The notes: generated by a model from the letters alone, not told the origin. A DNA stretch of 64,000 bases from Spirosoma foliorum (GCF_014117325.1 NZ_CP059732.1:8135501-8199500), one strand, 5' to 3'; positions 1 to 9,138 are shown, counted from the first letter of the stretch. Numbers and translations are program-made.

Positions 1-488
1 GCGCCTATGGCTTGGTTCACGAATTGCCCGAAGACGAATGGGACGCCATGATCGACATCAATCTGAAAGGAGCCTGGTTGGTGGCTAAACGGGTGATTCC
101 AGTGATGATGGAACAGAAATCGGGCGTTATCATCAATAACTCGTCCATTGCCGGTCTTCGGGGCATGAGTCGCCTAAGCCACTATGCGGCTTCAAAATGG
201 GGCCTGGTTGGTCTGACGAAATCATGGGCAATTGAATTGGCTCCGTACAACATTCGGGTTAACTCCATTCACCCAACGGGTGTTAACACCCCTATGAACG
301 ACGGACTGGCCGAGTTGGAAGGGACCACCACGCAGGAAATTGCCGAACGTTCAGCGGGAAATCTGCTACCCGTTCCCTGGGTGGAGCCCGAAGATGTATC
401 GGCTATGGTGCTGTACCTGGTTTCGGATGGCGCTCGGTATGTGACGGGCTCACAATTTGTACTGGATGCGGGCTTGCTAACGCGGTGA
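1..488 (+). CDS. SDR family oxidoreductase, 5' end outside window
   Basis: This is the C-terminal part of a short-chain dehydrogenase/reductase, an NAD(P)-dependent cytosolic oxidoreductase. The frame is open to the first base, so the true start and the glycine-rich nucleotide-binding motif lie outside the window. Visible are the N-S-S catalytic serine strand (NNSSIAG), the catalytic Y-x-x-x-K as YAASK, and the segment after it (IRVNSIHPTGVNTPM) that closes over the cofactor. The HPTGVNTPM stretch resembles the mycofactocin-coupled SDR subgroup, but that is a resemblance only, and no mycofactocin genes are visible. The substrate is unknown. A hairpin repeat follows the stop. Confidence 0.85.
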   Translation, partial: AYGLVHELPEDEWDAMIDINLKGAWLVAKRVIPVMMEQKSGVIINNSSIAGLRGMSRLSHYAASKWGLVGLTKSWAIELAPYNIRVNSIHPTGVNTPMNDGLAELEGTTTQEIAERSAGNLLPVPWVEPEDVSAMVLYLVSDGARYVTGSQFVLDAGLLTR

Positions 489-517
489 TTTGTAACGCGG
501 CCGGGCTGGCGTACCAG

Positions 518-572
518 CATCCTGTCCGCATAGCTGAAGAGAAAAACTTATCAAGGCTATGCGGACAGGATG
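518..572. repeat. Intergenic inverted repeat, family E copy 1
   Basis: The 17-bp arms at 518-534 and 556-572 are perfect complements built on the word GCGGACAGGATG. The same word makes a second hairpin at 44485-44539. It lies between convergent genes and could act as a bidirectional terminator, although there is no T tract. Confidence 0.8.
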
Positions 573-578
573 TCCGCG

Positions 579-1865
579 CTACACCATCGGCAATAACGGA
601 AACTGCCCCATTAATACCGTCTGAATATCATTGGATGGCAGATTGAGCCATTGCTGTAAAACCGTTGCGTAAACCGACCGGAAGTCGTGCTGCATGGCTA
701 CGTTATCGTTGACGGTGGCATTGGCTGGTAATTGCGGATTTGTGCCGATTACGCCCCCTTTAACGGTATTGCCAAAATAAAAAACCGGGGCAGCGGCACC
801 GTGATCCGTACCACCACTGGCGTTGGATTTGATGCGCCGGCCGAATTCGGAGAACGTCATGCCCATTACCCGATCGGCGGCATTCAATCCTTTCAAATCA
901 TCCATAAACGCACCAACGGCTTCGGATACCCGGCGCAGTAACTGAGCCTGTACACCCGTCGTTGTGTCGTCGGCTTCGACCTGTTTGGCGTGCGTATCGA
1001 AACCGCTAAGACTCACCAGATACACTTTGGTTCGTAGGCCTCCGGCGATGAGTCGGGCTACGATTTTCAACTGGTCAGCCAGTGGGTTTTTGCCCGGTGT
1101 GGGGTACTTATCCGACTGTTTGGTAATGCTCTGAGCGGCTTTCTTGATCACACCCGCGTATTGATCCGTTTTCTGTGACACTTTTTCCAGATAGGCCAAC
1201 TGGTCACCCCAACGAGTGCTTGGCGTTGTTTCGGTTTTGTCTTCAACCAGATCATAAAACGAAGAAGGATTGCTGATTGCGAGGCCCATCGGGAACGCTG
1301 GTCCCTGAAACGCCGATGCGACAACCGACCCTATTTGAATCGCTAATGGATCGGGCATAGCTTCGGTCGGATATTTCTCGGGAAAACCGGGAAACGTATC
1401 GTTCAAATACCGACCTGCCCAGCCCGTATTCAGGATTTTGTCGGAATCGGAGCCTGTCATCCAGATATCGGTTGCCCGAAAATGCGAGAAGTTTGGTTTG
1501 GGATAACTAACAGCCTGAACAATACCCGCTTTCCCTTCATTGAAAAGCTGCTGAATTTCGGTCAGCGCGGGATGTAGTGCTACCGTGTCGGCTCCGTTTA
1601 ATTTCAGAATTTTGTTCTGCGGGAGCGCAATATTCGGTCGGGCAGCCTGATACGCACCGTATTGATCGACTGGGATAACCGTATTCAACCCGTCGTTTCC
1701 ACCAACAAGCTGAATCAATACCAATACCCGATCATTTGGCAAATCTTGCCCAATGGTAGGCATCAACGACGTTTGCGCCATTGCCCGAACCGAATACCCA
1801 TTCAAGAACTGGGGCAACACGACCCCAGCGAGGACAGTATGTTTTATGAAGTCTCGACGTTGCAT
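579..1865 (-). CDS. DUF1501 domain-containing secreted protein
   Basis: A 428-residue protein of the DUF1501 family, relatives of the alkaline phosphatase/sulfatase fold that are exported by the Tat system. The start was placed at 1865 because the protein then begins MQRRDFIKHTVLAG, a twin-arginine-like leader; the frame runs further upstream to 1937, but only through an intergenic hairpin. The mature part begins with DRVLVLIQLVGGNDGLNT, the usual DUF1501 opening, and ends with a typical TFSEFGRR...DHGAAAP block. The DUF1800 gene lies just upstream on the same strand (1956-3560) and the two are almost always paired in Bacteroidota and Planctomycetes. The biochemical role of the pair is not established. 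Confidence 0.9.
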   Translation of the reverse strand: MQRRDFIKHTVLAGVVLPQFLNGYSVRAMAQTSLMPTIGQDLPNDRVLVLIQLVGGNDGLNTVIPVDQYGAYQAARPNIALPQNKILKLNGADTVALHPALTEIQQLFNEGKAGIVQAVSYPKPNFSHFRATDIWMTGSDSDKILNTGWAGRYLNDTFPGFPEKYPTEAMPDPLAIQIGSVVASAFQGPAFPMGLAISNPSSFYDLVEDKTETTPSTRWGDQLAYLEKVSQKTDQYAGVIKKAAQSITKQSDKYPTPGKNPLADQLKIVARLIAGGLRTKVYLVSLSGFDTHAKQVEADDTTTGVQAQLLRRVSEAVGAFMDDLKGLNAADRVMGMTFSEFGRRIKSNASGGTDHGAAAPVFYFGNTVKGGVIGTNPQLPANATVNDNVAMQHDFRSVYATVLQQWLNLPSNDIQTVLMGQFPLLPMV

Positions 1866-1877
1866 GATTTCTAATGA

Positions 1878-1953
1878 TTGAATGATAGAGTGACAGAATG
1901 ATTGAATAGCTAACGCACGCATTATTCTATCATTCAATCACTCTATCATTCAA
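1878..1953. repeat. Intergenic inverted repeat of TTGAATGATAGAGTGA type
   Basis: Arms at 1878-1893 and 1938-1953 are complementary over 16 bases. The element sits in the gap between the DUF1800 and DUF1501 genes and creates a false upstream extension of the DUF1501 reading frame. Confidence 0.75.
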
Positions 1954-1955
1954 AA

Positions 1956-3560
1956 TTATGTTAGTTGATACTGAGGCAAATTCATCAGGTACTTGTACAG
2001 GCTTTTTAGCTTTTTTGTTACGTTGGTTTTGTTAGCGGCATCGTCGGGTGTGGTAGTTAGATTTTGCCAGGCTTGTGTCCAGTAATGATCCGACATGCCG
2101 CCCTGTAAACCCGATAGCAAAATGCTCGTCTTGATATATTGCTTGTCTTTATCGGGAAGCTCGATGGCATATAATCGCCGGACGGCATCGTCAATCAGGG
2201 CAACGGGATCGGCGGGGTTGGGCAGTGACTGGGTGAACGCCACGACATCAATCATCAGCTTTTTACCGTTTCGGTTGATGTTGCCGTTGGTCATGCCGTC
2301 CGAAAATACATTGCGTTTGGGCAGCGTATCCGAGTTTACCCAAAGGCGATCAAACATCGGCTCCTGATAATAGGCTGGCCAACCGGCCACATTCGGTGGG
2401 TCGCCGATATTCTGCTGCATGTTCGCCGTCTGATTCTGAATGGCAAACCAAAGACCGTATTGGTCGACGTAAGTAGTCGCATCAGGAAATGCAATGTCAT
2501 ACTCCCGACAAAGCCCTACCGTATAATCGAGTGGACTTTTGATAAGCGCTCCTCGATTGGTGGCGTCGAAAAAATGCTGGCTGCCAAACAGCTCCCGCAA
2601 TACCGGTTTGATCTCATATTTATTCGCCCGAAAGACAGCCGCTAGAGGAGTAATAACGTTGGCTTCGGTATCCGCATCAATTTGATGATAGACAAAATAC
2701 CGATAGAGCTTTCGGCAGATAAACCGGGCTACTTCCTCCTGCGCGAAAATCATGGTAAGCAGGTCATCTAGCTCCTGTTCGCCCTCCGGCCCGCGACGGC
2801 CTTTGATGGTTGTATTCTGATAAAAATCTGAAAACACTTTGTCGCTGCTATCATGCCGACCGGGATCAAATAGGCTGACGAACGTAGTGGTGTCGTTTCG
2901 AAAGCCGGTCAGTACTTTGGCGGCAGCTTTCACATCGGCTTCGGTATAGTGAGATCCGGGGCCTTTCCCTACGGTGAACAACTCCTGTAATTCACGACCG
3001 TAATTTTCATCCGGCGCTTTTTTGTTATTCGAATTACCATTGAGGTATTTCAACATGGCCGGATCTTTCGTCACGGCCTTGACCAACTCTTTAAAATTAC
3101 CCAATGCGTGGGTCCGCATCAATGCATTGTTCCGATAGCACATCAGCGCATTGTCGACCATGTTGCTTTCCGTAACGAAATGATTGTGCCAGAAGACCAC
3201 CATTTTCTCGCGTAACGTTCGGCTTTGATTGAGCATCAAGCCTAGCCACCACGCTTTGAGTGAGTTTTTCCGGCGGTAGTTATTCATACCATCGTAGTTG
3301 ATGGACGTTATCCAGGTTTCGCCGGGGTTTATTTCGTCGTCGGTGAATTTATCGTCGTTGTAATTATTGATGGGTGGGAGTGGGGCTGGCTCATCGGCCA
3401 GCAATTCATTCAGCGCTTTTTTGAGCGAGAGCGTTTGCATATGCGCCACGTCGGCAGGTTTTGCTCCAAACATCGTGCGTCGAAGCAGGTGTTGCGCATC
3501 TGCGGCTGTCCATTTTGTGCGGAATGGCTCTAGCTGAGCCTGGATTTCTGCGTTTTCCAT
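1956..3560 (-). CDS. DUF1800 domain-containing protein
   Basis: A 534-residue DUF1800 protein. It starts MENAEIQAQLEP and carries the family's opening motif (AQHLLRRTMFG, about residues 21-31), the LREKMVVFWHNHFVT block and the QELFTVGKG block (about residues 190-200), followed by a PPNVAGWP motif in the last third. No clear signal peptide is seen, as is common for these proteins. The gene is upstream of the DUF1501 gene on the same strand, with about 90 bases and a hairpin between them, so the two probably form one unit. The family's molecular function is unknown; co-occurrence suggests a cell-envelope role. Confidence 0.9.
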   Translation of the reverse strand: MENAEIQAQLEPFRTKWTAADAQHLLRRTMFGAKPADVAHMQTLSLKKALNELLADEPAPLPPINNYNDDKFTDDEINPGETWITSINYDGMNNYRRKNSLKAWWLGLMLNQSRTLREKMVVFWHNHFVTESNMVDNALMCYRNNALMRTHALGNFKELVKAVTKDPAMLKYLNGNSNNKKAPDENYGRELQELFTVGKGPGSHYTEADVKAAAKVLTGFRNDTTTFVSLFDPGRHDSSDKVFSDFYQNTTIKGRRGPEGEQELDDLLTMIFAQEEVARFICRKLYRYFVYHQIDADTEANVITPLAAVFRANKYEIKPVLRELFGSQHFFDATNRGALIKSPLDYTVGLCREYDIAFPDATTYVDQYGLWFAIQNQTANMQQNIGDPPNVAGWPAYYQEPMFDRLWVNSDTLPKRNVFSDGMTNGNINRNGKKLMIDVVAFTQSLPNPADPVALIDDAVRRLYAIELPDKDKQYIKTSILLSGLQGGMSDHYWTQAWQNLTTTPDDAANKTNVTKKLKSLYKYLMNLPQYQLT

Positions 3561-3752
3561 GCGTTAATTCGAGTGGTTGAGCATCCCTGTGGTAAGCTAT
3601 TAACACGAAATGGAGCGCATTGGCCCACTTTTAATAGAAGTTTAACAGAAATAAAATGCTCCCGCTCGCTCAACCGTCCTTGGTTTCCTGCCACTCATCA
3701 AGTCCGGCAACCGTTCCGGTAGTTTGTAATGCATAGTACCATCTTAAGCCTA

Positions 3753-3760
3753 TATCTTTG
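3753..3760 (+). promoter_or_regulatory. Putative -7 box for the small secreted protein gene
   Basis: TATCTTTG matches the Bacteroidota -7 consensus TAnnTTTG and lies 60 bases before the ATG at 3820. The nearest upstream TTTG (3723-3726) is 26 bases away, longer than the usual 17-23, so only the -7 box is persuasive. Confidence 0.45.
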
Positions 3761-3819
3761 ACTCAACAATCGGGAACAACCCCGCTAAACAGTAGACAAC
3801 AACAAAAAACATAACCATC

Positions 3820-4209
3820 ATGAAAACGCTTATCAAATCACTCGCATTGGCTCTTACTTTAGGTGTTGCTACCTCTGCCGCTACCTTCGCCGAAGTTAAT
3901 CCTGGAACAACGGCAGTCTCTTATCAGTCAGCTGTTTACACAACCGTTTCGGGTAAACTCAGCATTGCTCTTGACAAGCAGAAAGGGGGTACCGTCGATG
4001 TTAGTTTGAAAGATGCAGAGGGCAAAGTCGTTTACACCCGCCATCTTGGCAAAAACGAAAGCCAATACCGCACTCGCTTAAACTTAAGTGATCTGCCCGA
4101 TGGTGTTTATCAGGTAGAGATCACCAATGGTGTCGAGACCACTTCGCACAAAATAACGATTGCCACCCAACAACCTGTAACCCCAAGCCGCGTTATCGCG
4201 CTGAATTAA
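3820..4209 (+). CDS. Small secreted protein with a sorting-domain-like beta fold
   Basis: A 129-residue exported protein. Residues 1-24 form a clear signal peptide ending ATFAEVN. The rest reads like a single beta-sandwich resembling Bacteroidota Por/T9SS-type sorting domains or DUF3244: a GKLSIAL strand, a VDVSLKDAEGKVVYTRHL strand pair, then LNLSDLPDGVYQVEITNG, which has the DLPxGxYxxxI pattern of T9SS C-terminal domains. Here the domain stands alone rather than at the end of a large protein. The gene has its own promoter-like box and is followed by a strong terminator, so it is probably monocistronic. The function is unknown. Confidence 0.8.
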   Translation: MKTLIKSLALALTLGVATSAATFAEVNPGTTAVSYQSAVYTTVSGKLSIALDKQKGGTVDVSLKDAEGKVVYTRHLGKNESQYRTRLNLSDLPDGVYQVEITNGVETTSHKITIATQQPVTPSRVIALN

Positions 4210-4233
4210 TAATCACATCTAGTAATATAACAA

Positions 4234-4264
4234 AGCCGCTCCTGATTATCGGGAGCGGCTTTTT
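4234..4264 (+). terminator. Rho-independent terminator
   Basis: AGCCGCTCC (4234-4242) pairs with GGAGCGGCT (4252-4260) and is followed by TTTT. It lies 25 bases after the stop of the small secreted protein gene. Confidence 0.85.
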
Positions 4265-4278
4265 CGTGAATGTGCAAT

Positions 4279-4397
4279 CTGGCGCGAGTATTTACTCGTG
4301 CCTTTCTATATCGCCAGTATTCACTGGCGGGCCGTCTAGTTTGTCGCGTCAGCGAATGCTGGCGAAATGGAAAGGCACGGGTAAATACCCGCGCCAG
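4279..4397. repeat. Long intergenic palindromic element, family A copy 1
   Basis: A 119-bp element whose 24-bp ends (4279-4302 and 4374-4397) are near-perfect inverted repeats beginning CTGGCGCG. It contains internal smaller hairpins around CGCCAGTATTCACTGGCG. Copies of the same element lie at 25804-25923 and 37593-37709. It has the form of a small non-autonomous mobile element or a folded RNA element. Confidence 0.85.
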
Positions 4398-4409
4398 TCT
4401 GGTTAATCT

Positions 4410-5477
4410 TTAAAACACGCCCGGTCTTCCTACCAGTAATCGGCTAATAGGACGGTAGTCAGTGAACTCAATATCGGGCGCTACGTAGCCGGGTTTTACA
4501 GGTTCTTCTTTGACCAGATCGGTGCTGAGGTATTTTTTGTTGCTGTCGCAGAGGATCGTTACGACGCGGGCATCCGGGCCTAATTCGCGAACGAGATTGA
4601 TGGCACCAATTAAGTTGGCACCCGACGAAATCCCGACGGCAACGCCTAATTGAAGCGCCAGTTTCTGCGCGACCAGAATAGAGTCGCCATCGTTGGCCTG
4701 AACTACTTTGTCCAGTTCGTTTAGTTTCAGGATATCCGGGATAAACTCATCGAAAAAGCCCTGAATGCGGTGCGTACCCGTTTTGTAGCCCACTGATAAT
4801 GTTGGTGACTCGGCGGGTTCGAGGGGGTGAATACGAATGTCGGGTTTACGCGATTTTAAGTAGCGGCCCACGCCCATGACGGTACCGCCCGTTCCCACAC
4901 CAGCCACAAAAGCATCGGGCGTAATATCTACTCCCTGGAGTTGCAGCCAGATTTCCTTGCCGGTTGTCAGGCGATGAGCTTCGGCATTATATTGATTAGC
5001 AAACTGACGCGGTAAAAATACATTTGGGTCACTGGCAGCCAACTCCTCCGACCGCCGAATAGCGCCCATAAAACCACCCTCTTCTTTGGTAAACAGCACA
5101 ATATCAGCGCCCAGGCTTCGGATAATATCGATCCGTTCCTGACTGATTCCAGCAGGCATAATAATCGTAACTGGGTGTCCCAACGCCCTGCCCACTGCCG
5201 AAAACGCAATTCCCGAGCTACCACTGGTGGCTTCCACAATGCGGTCGCCGGGTTTGATATGGCCTTGCCGATACGCCTGATGCAATACATGAAGCGCCAT
5301 TCGGTCTTTCATGCTGCCCGTCAGGTTATAGTGTTCGCATTTGACGTAGAGTGAGCGTGGCTGTCCCTGATCGGTATAAAAAAGCTCGAGCATGGGCGTA
5401 TTGCCCACCAGATGCCAGAGGTGTTCAAATTTCTCCTGAATGGCTGGTGAAATTTCAGCTGGGGTCGATGAAGTCAT
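4410..5477 (-). CDS. PLP-dependent cysteine synthase family protein
   Basis: A 355-residue fold-type II PLP enzyme related to O-acetylserine sulfhydrylase and cystathionine beta-synthase. The PLP lysine is K57 in NLTGSMKDR, the substrate loop is SGSSG at 85-89 (usually SGNTG), and the phosphate-binding loop is GVGTGGT at 193-199. A SSGAN segment closes the C-terminal part. In classical cysteine synthase these features make cysteine from O-acetylserine and sulfide; the altered substrate loop means another beta-replacement reaction, such as one with a different nucleophile, is possible. It is about 40 residues longer than CysK. No cysteine biosynthesis genes are adjacent. Confidence 0.85.
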   Translation of the reverse strand: MTSSTPAEISPAIQEKFEHLWHLVGNTPMLELFYTDQGQPRSLYVKCEHYNLTGSMKDRMALHVLHQAYRQGHIKPGDRIVEATSGSSGIAFSAVGRALGHPVTIIMPAGISQERIDIIRSLGADIVLFTKEEGGFMGAIRRSEELAASDPNVFLPRQFANQYNAEAHRLTTGKEIWLQLQGVDITPDAFVAGVGTGGTVMGVGRYLKSRKPDIRIHPLEPAESPTLSVGYKTGTHRIQGFFDEFIPDILKLNELDKVVQANDGDSILVAQKLALQLGVAVGISSGANLIGAINLVRELGPDARVVTILCDSNKKYLSTDLVKEEPVKPGYVAPDIEFTDYRPISRLLVGRPGVF

Positions 5478-5663
5478 ATTGGTCGGTAAGAAAATACTGT
5501 GACAACGCCATTAGGCAAAGACGGCAATGGTCATAATCAGGTAAAAATAGAATCATGGTTCGGCTTTGGGTATATAATCAGCCATTTTATTTTCTGTATA
5601 CTAGTCTGCTTTACAACGATTTGCCATCAGTTTGTATCTATACGTTGAAACAGCATCTCAACT

Positions 5664-6716
5664 ATGAAACGTGTACTAGCCCTCGCCTGCCTATTGATTC
5701 TGGTTGGTTGTGATCTATTTGAGCATCATTACAGCGAAGGAGTATTCCCTGAGACAACAGCCAATCTTGGCGATATTAATTCCCCGGATGATGACTATAA
5801 TTCAACCAGCCATGTGGTAGGCAATGTAATCGCATTCGTTTTTTCCTCAAAGCGAGGAGGCCGATCCGATTTTAATCTTATTCATGAATCACTTAATACG
5901 TGGTTCGATCTTAACAATGGAAAATTTACATTTGACAATCATCCGTATGGAGGTTTGGATGCTGTTATAGAGCAAAACCCCTTAATCTGGGCTACTGGTG
6001 TAGTTAATTCCTCAGCCAATGAACTTGGACCTTATATACGGTCATACGCTCACGATTTACTGCGTAATGATGAGTCCTATTTTATGCACAATGGTGAATA
6101 TTTAATGTTGTTTGCATCAGATCGAACGGGTAATTTAGATATCTATCTGACGCATAATTATCAGGATTCCGTGAAGTCTGTGGCTGGGTTATCCAACTCC
6201 TGGAGTAACAAGCAATTTGGGGAGCCTGTGCTAGTTCCGTTTTTAAACTCTTCTGCCGACGATGGTTATCCAACTTTTGACCAGACGTATCGTTCCATCT
6301 ACTTTACATCGAACAGGGGAGGTTCATTTGATATTTACAGAGCGATGCTTCCTACCTTATTACCCACAGAGTTACATGCCAGATTACCTACTCTAACGAA
6401 TGTACCCATTGAACGCATAGCTGAATTATCAACAGAAAGCGATGATAAATGCCCATTTATTAGTGGTAATACGTTAGTGTTCACGTCAAACCGACCGGGT
6501 GGGTATGGGGGATACGATTTGTATTACAGTAAATGGGATGGCGATCACTGGTCGGCACCAGTTAATTTTGGTGGCGCTATTAATACTTCTTATGATGAGT
6601 ATCGCCCTATTTTATGTACTGTTGAAGGGTTCGGCAATCAGTTAATGATTTTCTCGTCAAATCGACCAGGGGGAAAAGGCGGATTTGATTTATATAGGGT
6701 TGGTGTGCCGAAATAA
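5664..6716 (+). CDS. PD40/TolB-like beta-propeller lipoprotein
   Basis: A 350-residue lipoprotein. The signal ends in LILVGC, with Cys16 as the lipidation site, so it should sit in the inner or outer membrane facing the periplasm or the surface. The body has repeated WD40-like PD40 blades, each with a pattern like LxFxSxRxGGxxxxDLY: FASDRTGNLDIY, FTSNRGGSFDIY, FTSNRPGGYGGYDLYY and FSSNRPGGKGGFDLYR. In Bacteroidota such propellers often precede an OmpA domain in gliding or secretion proteins; no OmpA domain is present here, so it is a free propeller. Function unknown; a protein- or peptidoglycan-binding scaffold is the usual guess. Confidence 0.8.
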   Translation: MKRVLALACLLILVGCDLFEHHYSEGVFPETTANLGDINSPDDDYNSTSHVVGNVIAFVFSSKRGGRSDFNLIHESLNTWFDLNNGKFTFDNHPYGGLDAVIEQNPLIWATGVVNSSANELGPYIRSYAHDLLRNDESYFMHNGEYLMLFASDRTGNLDIYLTHNYQDSVKSVAGLSNSWSNKQFGEPVLVPFLNSSADDGYPTFDQTYRSIYFTSNRGGSFDIYRAMLPTLLPTELHARLPTLTNVPIERIAELSTESDDKCPFISGNTLVFTSNRPGGYGGYDLYYSKWDGDHWSAPVNFGGAINTSYDEYRPILCTVEGFGNQLMIFSSNRPGGKGGFDLYRVGVPK

Positions 6717-6736
6717 ACAGTGAGGCTACAAAAAAA

Positions 6737-6768
6737 CTGGCATCCACCCACCTTTGGATAGATGCCAG
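6737..6768 (-). terminator. Terminator-like hairpin between convergent genes
   Basis: CTGGCATC (6737-6744) pairs with GATGCCAG (6761-6768). The run of A before it on the plus strand gives a U tract for the minus-strand transcript, so it probably ends the thioredoxin gene mRNA. Confidence 0.7.
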
Positions 6769-6788
6769 TAGTATTATGGACAGTGAAA

Positions 6789-7925
6789 TCAGGGTTTGGC
6801 TACCAGGAATTCGTTCAATTTTTTGCCCAATTCCTCACCCCGAACATTTTTTGCGACAATCTTGCCGTCGGGACCAATCAAAAAGTTCTGGGGAATCGAC
6901 CGAATGCCATATTGTTTAGCGACCTCGTTATCCCAGAATTTCAGATCCGATACCTGCGTCCAGTCTAAACCGTCTTTATGAATGGCTTTCAACCAGGCTT
7001 CTTTGGCATTGGGTCGATCCAGCGAAACGCCCAATACGGTGAAGTTTTTGTCTTTATATTGATGGAAGTTTTTCACCACATTCGGGTTTTCGGCCCGGCA
7101 GGGACCGCACCAGCTCGCCCAGAAATCGACCAGTACATATTTCCCCCGAAATGAACTCAGCGCGACGGCTTTACCAGCCGTATCAGCCTGGGTAAATTCG
7201 GGAGCCATAGCACCAATCGAAGTGGCTTTAACACTAGCCAATTGTTTGGCGTATTCCTGCCCGTCTTTACTGTTTTTCAAGGCGTCGGACAGACCGTCGA
7301 ACATAGGGCCAACTTCGGCGTATTCTGGGGTGTAATCGTAACGTTGCAAGGTATTTAGGCTAACCAGACTCTTCGGGTTTTCTTTAATGAATTGCGCCTT
7401 AACTTTCTTCTGATCAGCTTCAATGACTTCGTACCGTTTATCCAGACTCTCTTCAATTTCCTTGTTTTTGCGCTGTTCGGGAGTTAACGCCCGGTATTCT
7501 TTCATCAACTGGCTCATCTTCTCCGACGTGGGCTTGAGCATGATGGTCAGTTTTTGATAATCGGCGTTTAATGGAGTGCCACTAACAACGGCATTGTCCA
7601 GGGAATCAGGGCTGGTTACGGTAATCGTACCCGGTTCGAGATAAACGGTAGTAGTTGCTATGGGTCTGGTTCGGCTGAAACCCGTTCCCAGTTTATCAAC
7701 GAATAAGGTTGCCTGCGTCGGATTGTCAACGGTTCCTTTGAATGAAAATACCCCATTTTGAAGTTGAGCAGAATCCATTTTCGCGGTGCTGCCTTCCATA
7801 TAACGGAGGTACGCTTTTGCTGGGGATTTGGTACCAGCCAGTTTCGCATTGAGCGTATAAGGACCATTCTGTGCCCAGAGCGTCGACGAACTCAGGAGTA
7901 ATGCGGTCACGAAAAAACGTGTCAT
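6789..7925 (-). CDS. TlpA-type thioredoxin with N-terminal DUF4369 domain
   Basis: A 378-residue periplasmic thiol-disulfide oxidoreductase. Residues 1-19 are a signal peptide. Residues about 22-110 look like the DUF4369 beta domain that precedes many Bacteroidota TlpA proteins. A helical linker rich in charged residues follows (about 125-235), and the AhpC/TSA-type thioredoxin domain fills the C-terminus with the active site CGPC at 273-276 in VDFWASWCGPCRAEN and the cis-proline region GIRSIPQNFLIG near 345-355. The likely role is reduction of periplasmic disulfides, for example for cytochrome c maturation or stress defence. The gene stands alone between hairpins. Confidence 0.9.
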   Translation of the reverse strand: MTRFFVTALLLSSSTLWAQNGPYTLNAKLAGTKSPAKAYLRYMEGSTAKMDSAQLQNGVFSFKGTVDNPTQATLFVDKLGTGFSRTRPIATTTVYLEPGTITVTSPDSLDNAVVSGTPLNADYQKLTIMLKPTSEKMSQLMKEYRALTPEQRKNKEIEESLDKRYEVIEADQKKVKAQFIKENPKSLVSLNTLQRYDYTPEYAEVGPMFDGLSDALKNSKDGQEYAKQLASVKATSIGAMAPEFTQADTAGKAVALSSFRGKYVLVDFWASWCGPCRAENPNVVKNFHQYKDKNFTVLGVSLDRPNAKEAWLKAIHKDGLDWTQVSDLKFWDNEVAKQYGIRSIPQNFLIGPDGKIVAKNVRGEELGKKLNEFLVAKP

Positions 7926-7998
7926 GGATCGTTGTGTTTGCTGATTATAAAGCTTAAAAATAAGAAATAGATTCCGCTTTTCGGTAACAGTTTTCTTC

Positions 7999-8061
7999 GA
8001 CAGGATTTACAGGATTAACAGGATTTGTCTGGTTAATAGAGCCAATCCTGTCCATCCTGTC
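7999..8061. repeat. Intergenic inverted repeat, family D copy 1
   Basis: Words of the form GACAGGATTTACAGGATTAA face their complement ATCCTGTCCATCCTGTC. The arms are imperfect. A longer and perfect copy lies at 41885-41965. Confidence 0.75.
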
Positions 8062-8084
8062 AAAAAAATAGCGCCGAATGTCAG

Positions 8085-8441
8085 GTGCGTAGCATCAGTT
8101 ATTTGGAAAATTCCCATTTACTAAGCGTGCTAAATCACAGCTTAAAATACCAGGATTCTTGTAAGGTAAACTCACTAACGGCCTACATCAACTTCGAGTC
8201 GTCATTTTTCAGTGTTCGATCCAACACAATCGGGGCTGTTAACCGATCCAGGCTAACGCATTTATGCAATGGAAATGCTGATTTTGATCAACTGAAAAAA
8301 TTTCAGAAAGAATGTCGGGAACAGGAGAAACAGTTAGAAGCTGAAGAAGATAGCCTGAATGACCGATTGGAAGCTTGCAAGGAGGGCGTTCGGGTGCGAC
8401 TAAGTGTATCGGTAGAGCAGTATAGCTTCATAGAGAATTAG
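8085..8441 (+). CDS. Doubtful hypothetical protein
   Basis: An open frame of 118 codons starting with GTG. I recognise no family. The first half has no obvious structure, while the second half (about residues 66-98) is strongly charged and likely a short coiled coil with a D-Q-L-K-K-F-Q-K-like heptad pattern. There is no signal peptide, no ribosome-binding site and no promoter box that I can see. It may be a real small protein, the remnant of a larger gene, or chance. The coding-like second half is the only reason to list it. Confidence 0.25.
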   Translation: MRSISYLENSHLLSVLNHSLKYQDSCKVNSLTAYINFESSFFSVRSNTIGAVNRSRLTHLCNGNADFDQLKKFQKECREQEKQLEAEEDSLNDRLEACKEGVRVRLSVSVEQYSFIEN

Positions 8442-8544
8442 CCTAAATAACGTGATTTGTGGCTCTGTGATCCCGGAAGCAGCAGTAGCTATAACTCACA
8501 TTTAATAGGTTCATGTTAGTACTGAAAGCCTTACAAGTTGCTGG

Positions 8545-9138
8545 TTAAAATCGATAGGCCCCTGTAACCCCGGCGCTCGATGAATTGAAACCTGCCTGGA
8601 AACTATATAAGGCCGAACCACTCCCAAAAGAGCTGCTGGCCGTAATGGAAGGAATCAGCTCGGCACTGATGTACCATCTTGGATTAAAATTATACTGTGC
8701 TCCAAGCACAAAGCCTATACCGACAGAAGGCGTAACAATCAGAAGATCGGAACCCTTATAAGTAGTTGTTCCTCCATTTCCATCCTCAATGGTTAGGTTT
8801 CCTGTAGAGGATGAATTTAGGCTAATGCTGGCAATTAATTCGGTGCCGTAAACAAACTGGAGCTTATCGTTAATGGCTCTACGCTTCTCTTTGCCCATAG
8901 CGCCACCTGCCGAAAAACCGAATAGTAGCATGCTACTATCGTGAAAGTTTGCATTAAGATTGCCAAAAGCCAGTCGATAACGACGGTACGTATTTTCGCT
9001 AAGCTTCTTTTTATAAATGAAGCCTATGTTACTGAAGCCACTGATTCGTAAGCCGATTTCGTGTTTAGTGGTGTCTTGTGCGTGTAGCGAAGAAGTAGTC
9101 AGTAAAAGTACTGCTGATAGAAGATAGATAAACTTCAT
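8545..9138 (-). CDS. Hypothetical outer-membrane beta-barrel-like protein
   Basis: A 197-residue protein with a signal peptide at residues 1-20 (cut near LHAQDTTKH). The mature part alternates hydrophobic and polar residues in strand-length pieces, with RYRLAFGNLNAN, LQFVYGTELIASISLN, TPSVGIGFVLGAQYNFNPRWYISAELIPSI and a C-terminal GAYRF. Ending in an aromatic residue is typical of outer-membrane barrels. I cannot assign a specific family. A -7 box (TAGATTTG on the minus strand at 9168-9175) lies 30 bases upstream of the ATG, so the gene probably has its own promoter. Confidence 0.7.
   Translation of the reverse strand: MKFIYLLSAVLLLTTSSLHAQDTTKHEIGLRISGFSNIGFIYKKKLSENTYRRYRLAFGNLNANFHDSSMLLFGFSAGGAMGKEKRRAINDKLQFVYGTELIASISLNSSSTGNLTIEDGNGGTTTYKGSDLLIVTPSVGIGFVLGAQYNFNPRWYISAELIPSITASSSFGSGSALYSFQAGFNSSSAGVTGAYRF

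Larger units (their letters stand above)
7926..8544. other. Low-content 620-base gap
   Basis: This gap holds the family D hairpin at 7999-8061 and one doubtful open frame at 8085-8441, listed separately. I see no RNA gene and no convincing promoter in it. Confidence 0.5.

Noticed and set aside
1956..3560. CRISPR or tandem-repeat origin for the gap repeats
   Set aside because: All repeats seen are inverted pairs with unique words; there are no regularly spaced direct repeats or cas genes anywhere in the window.
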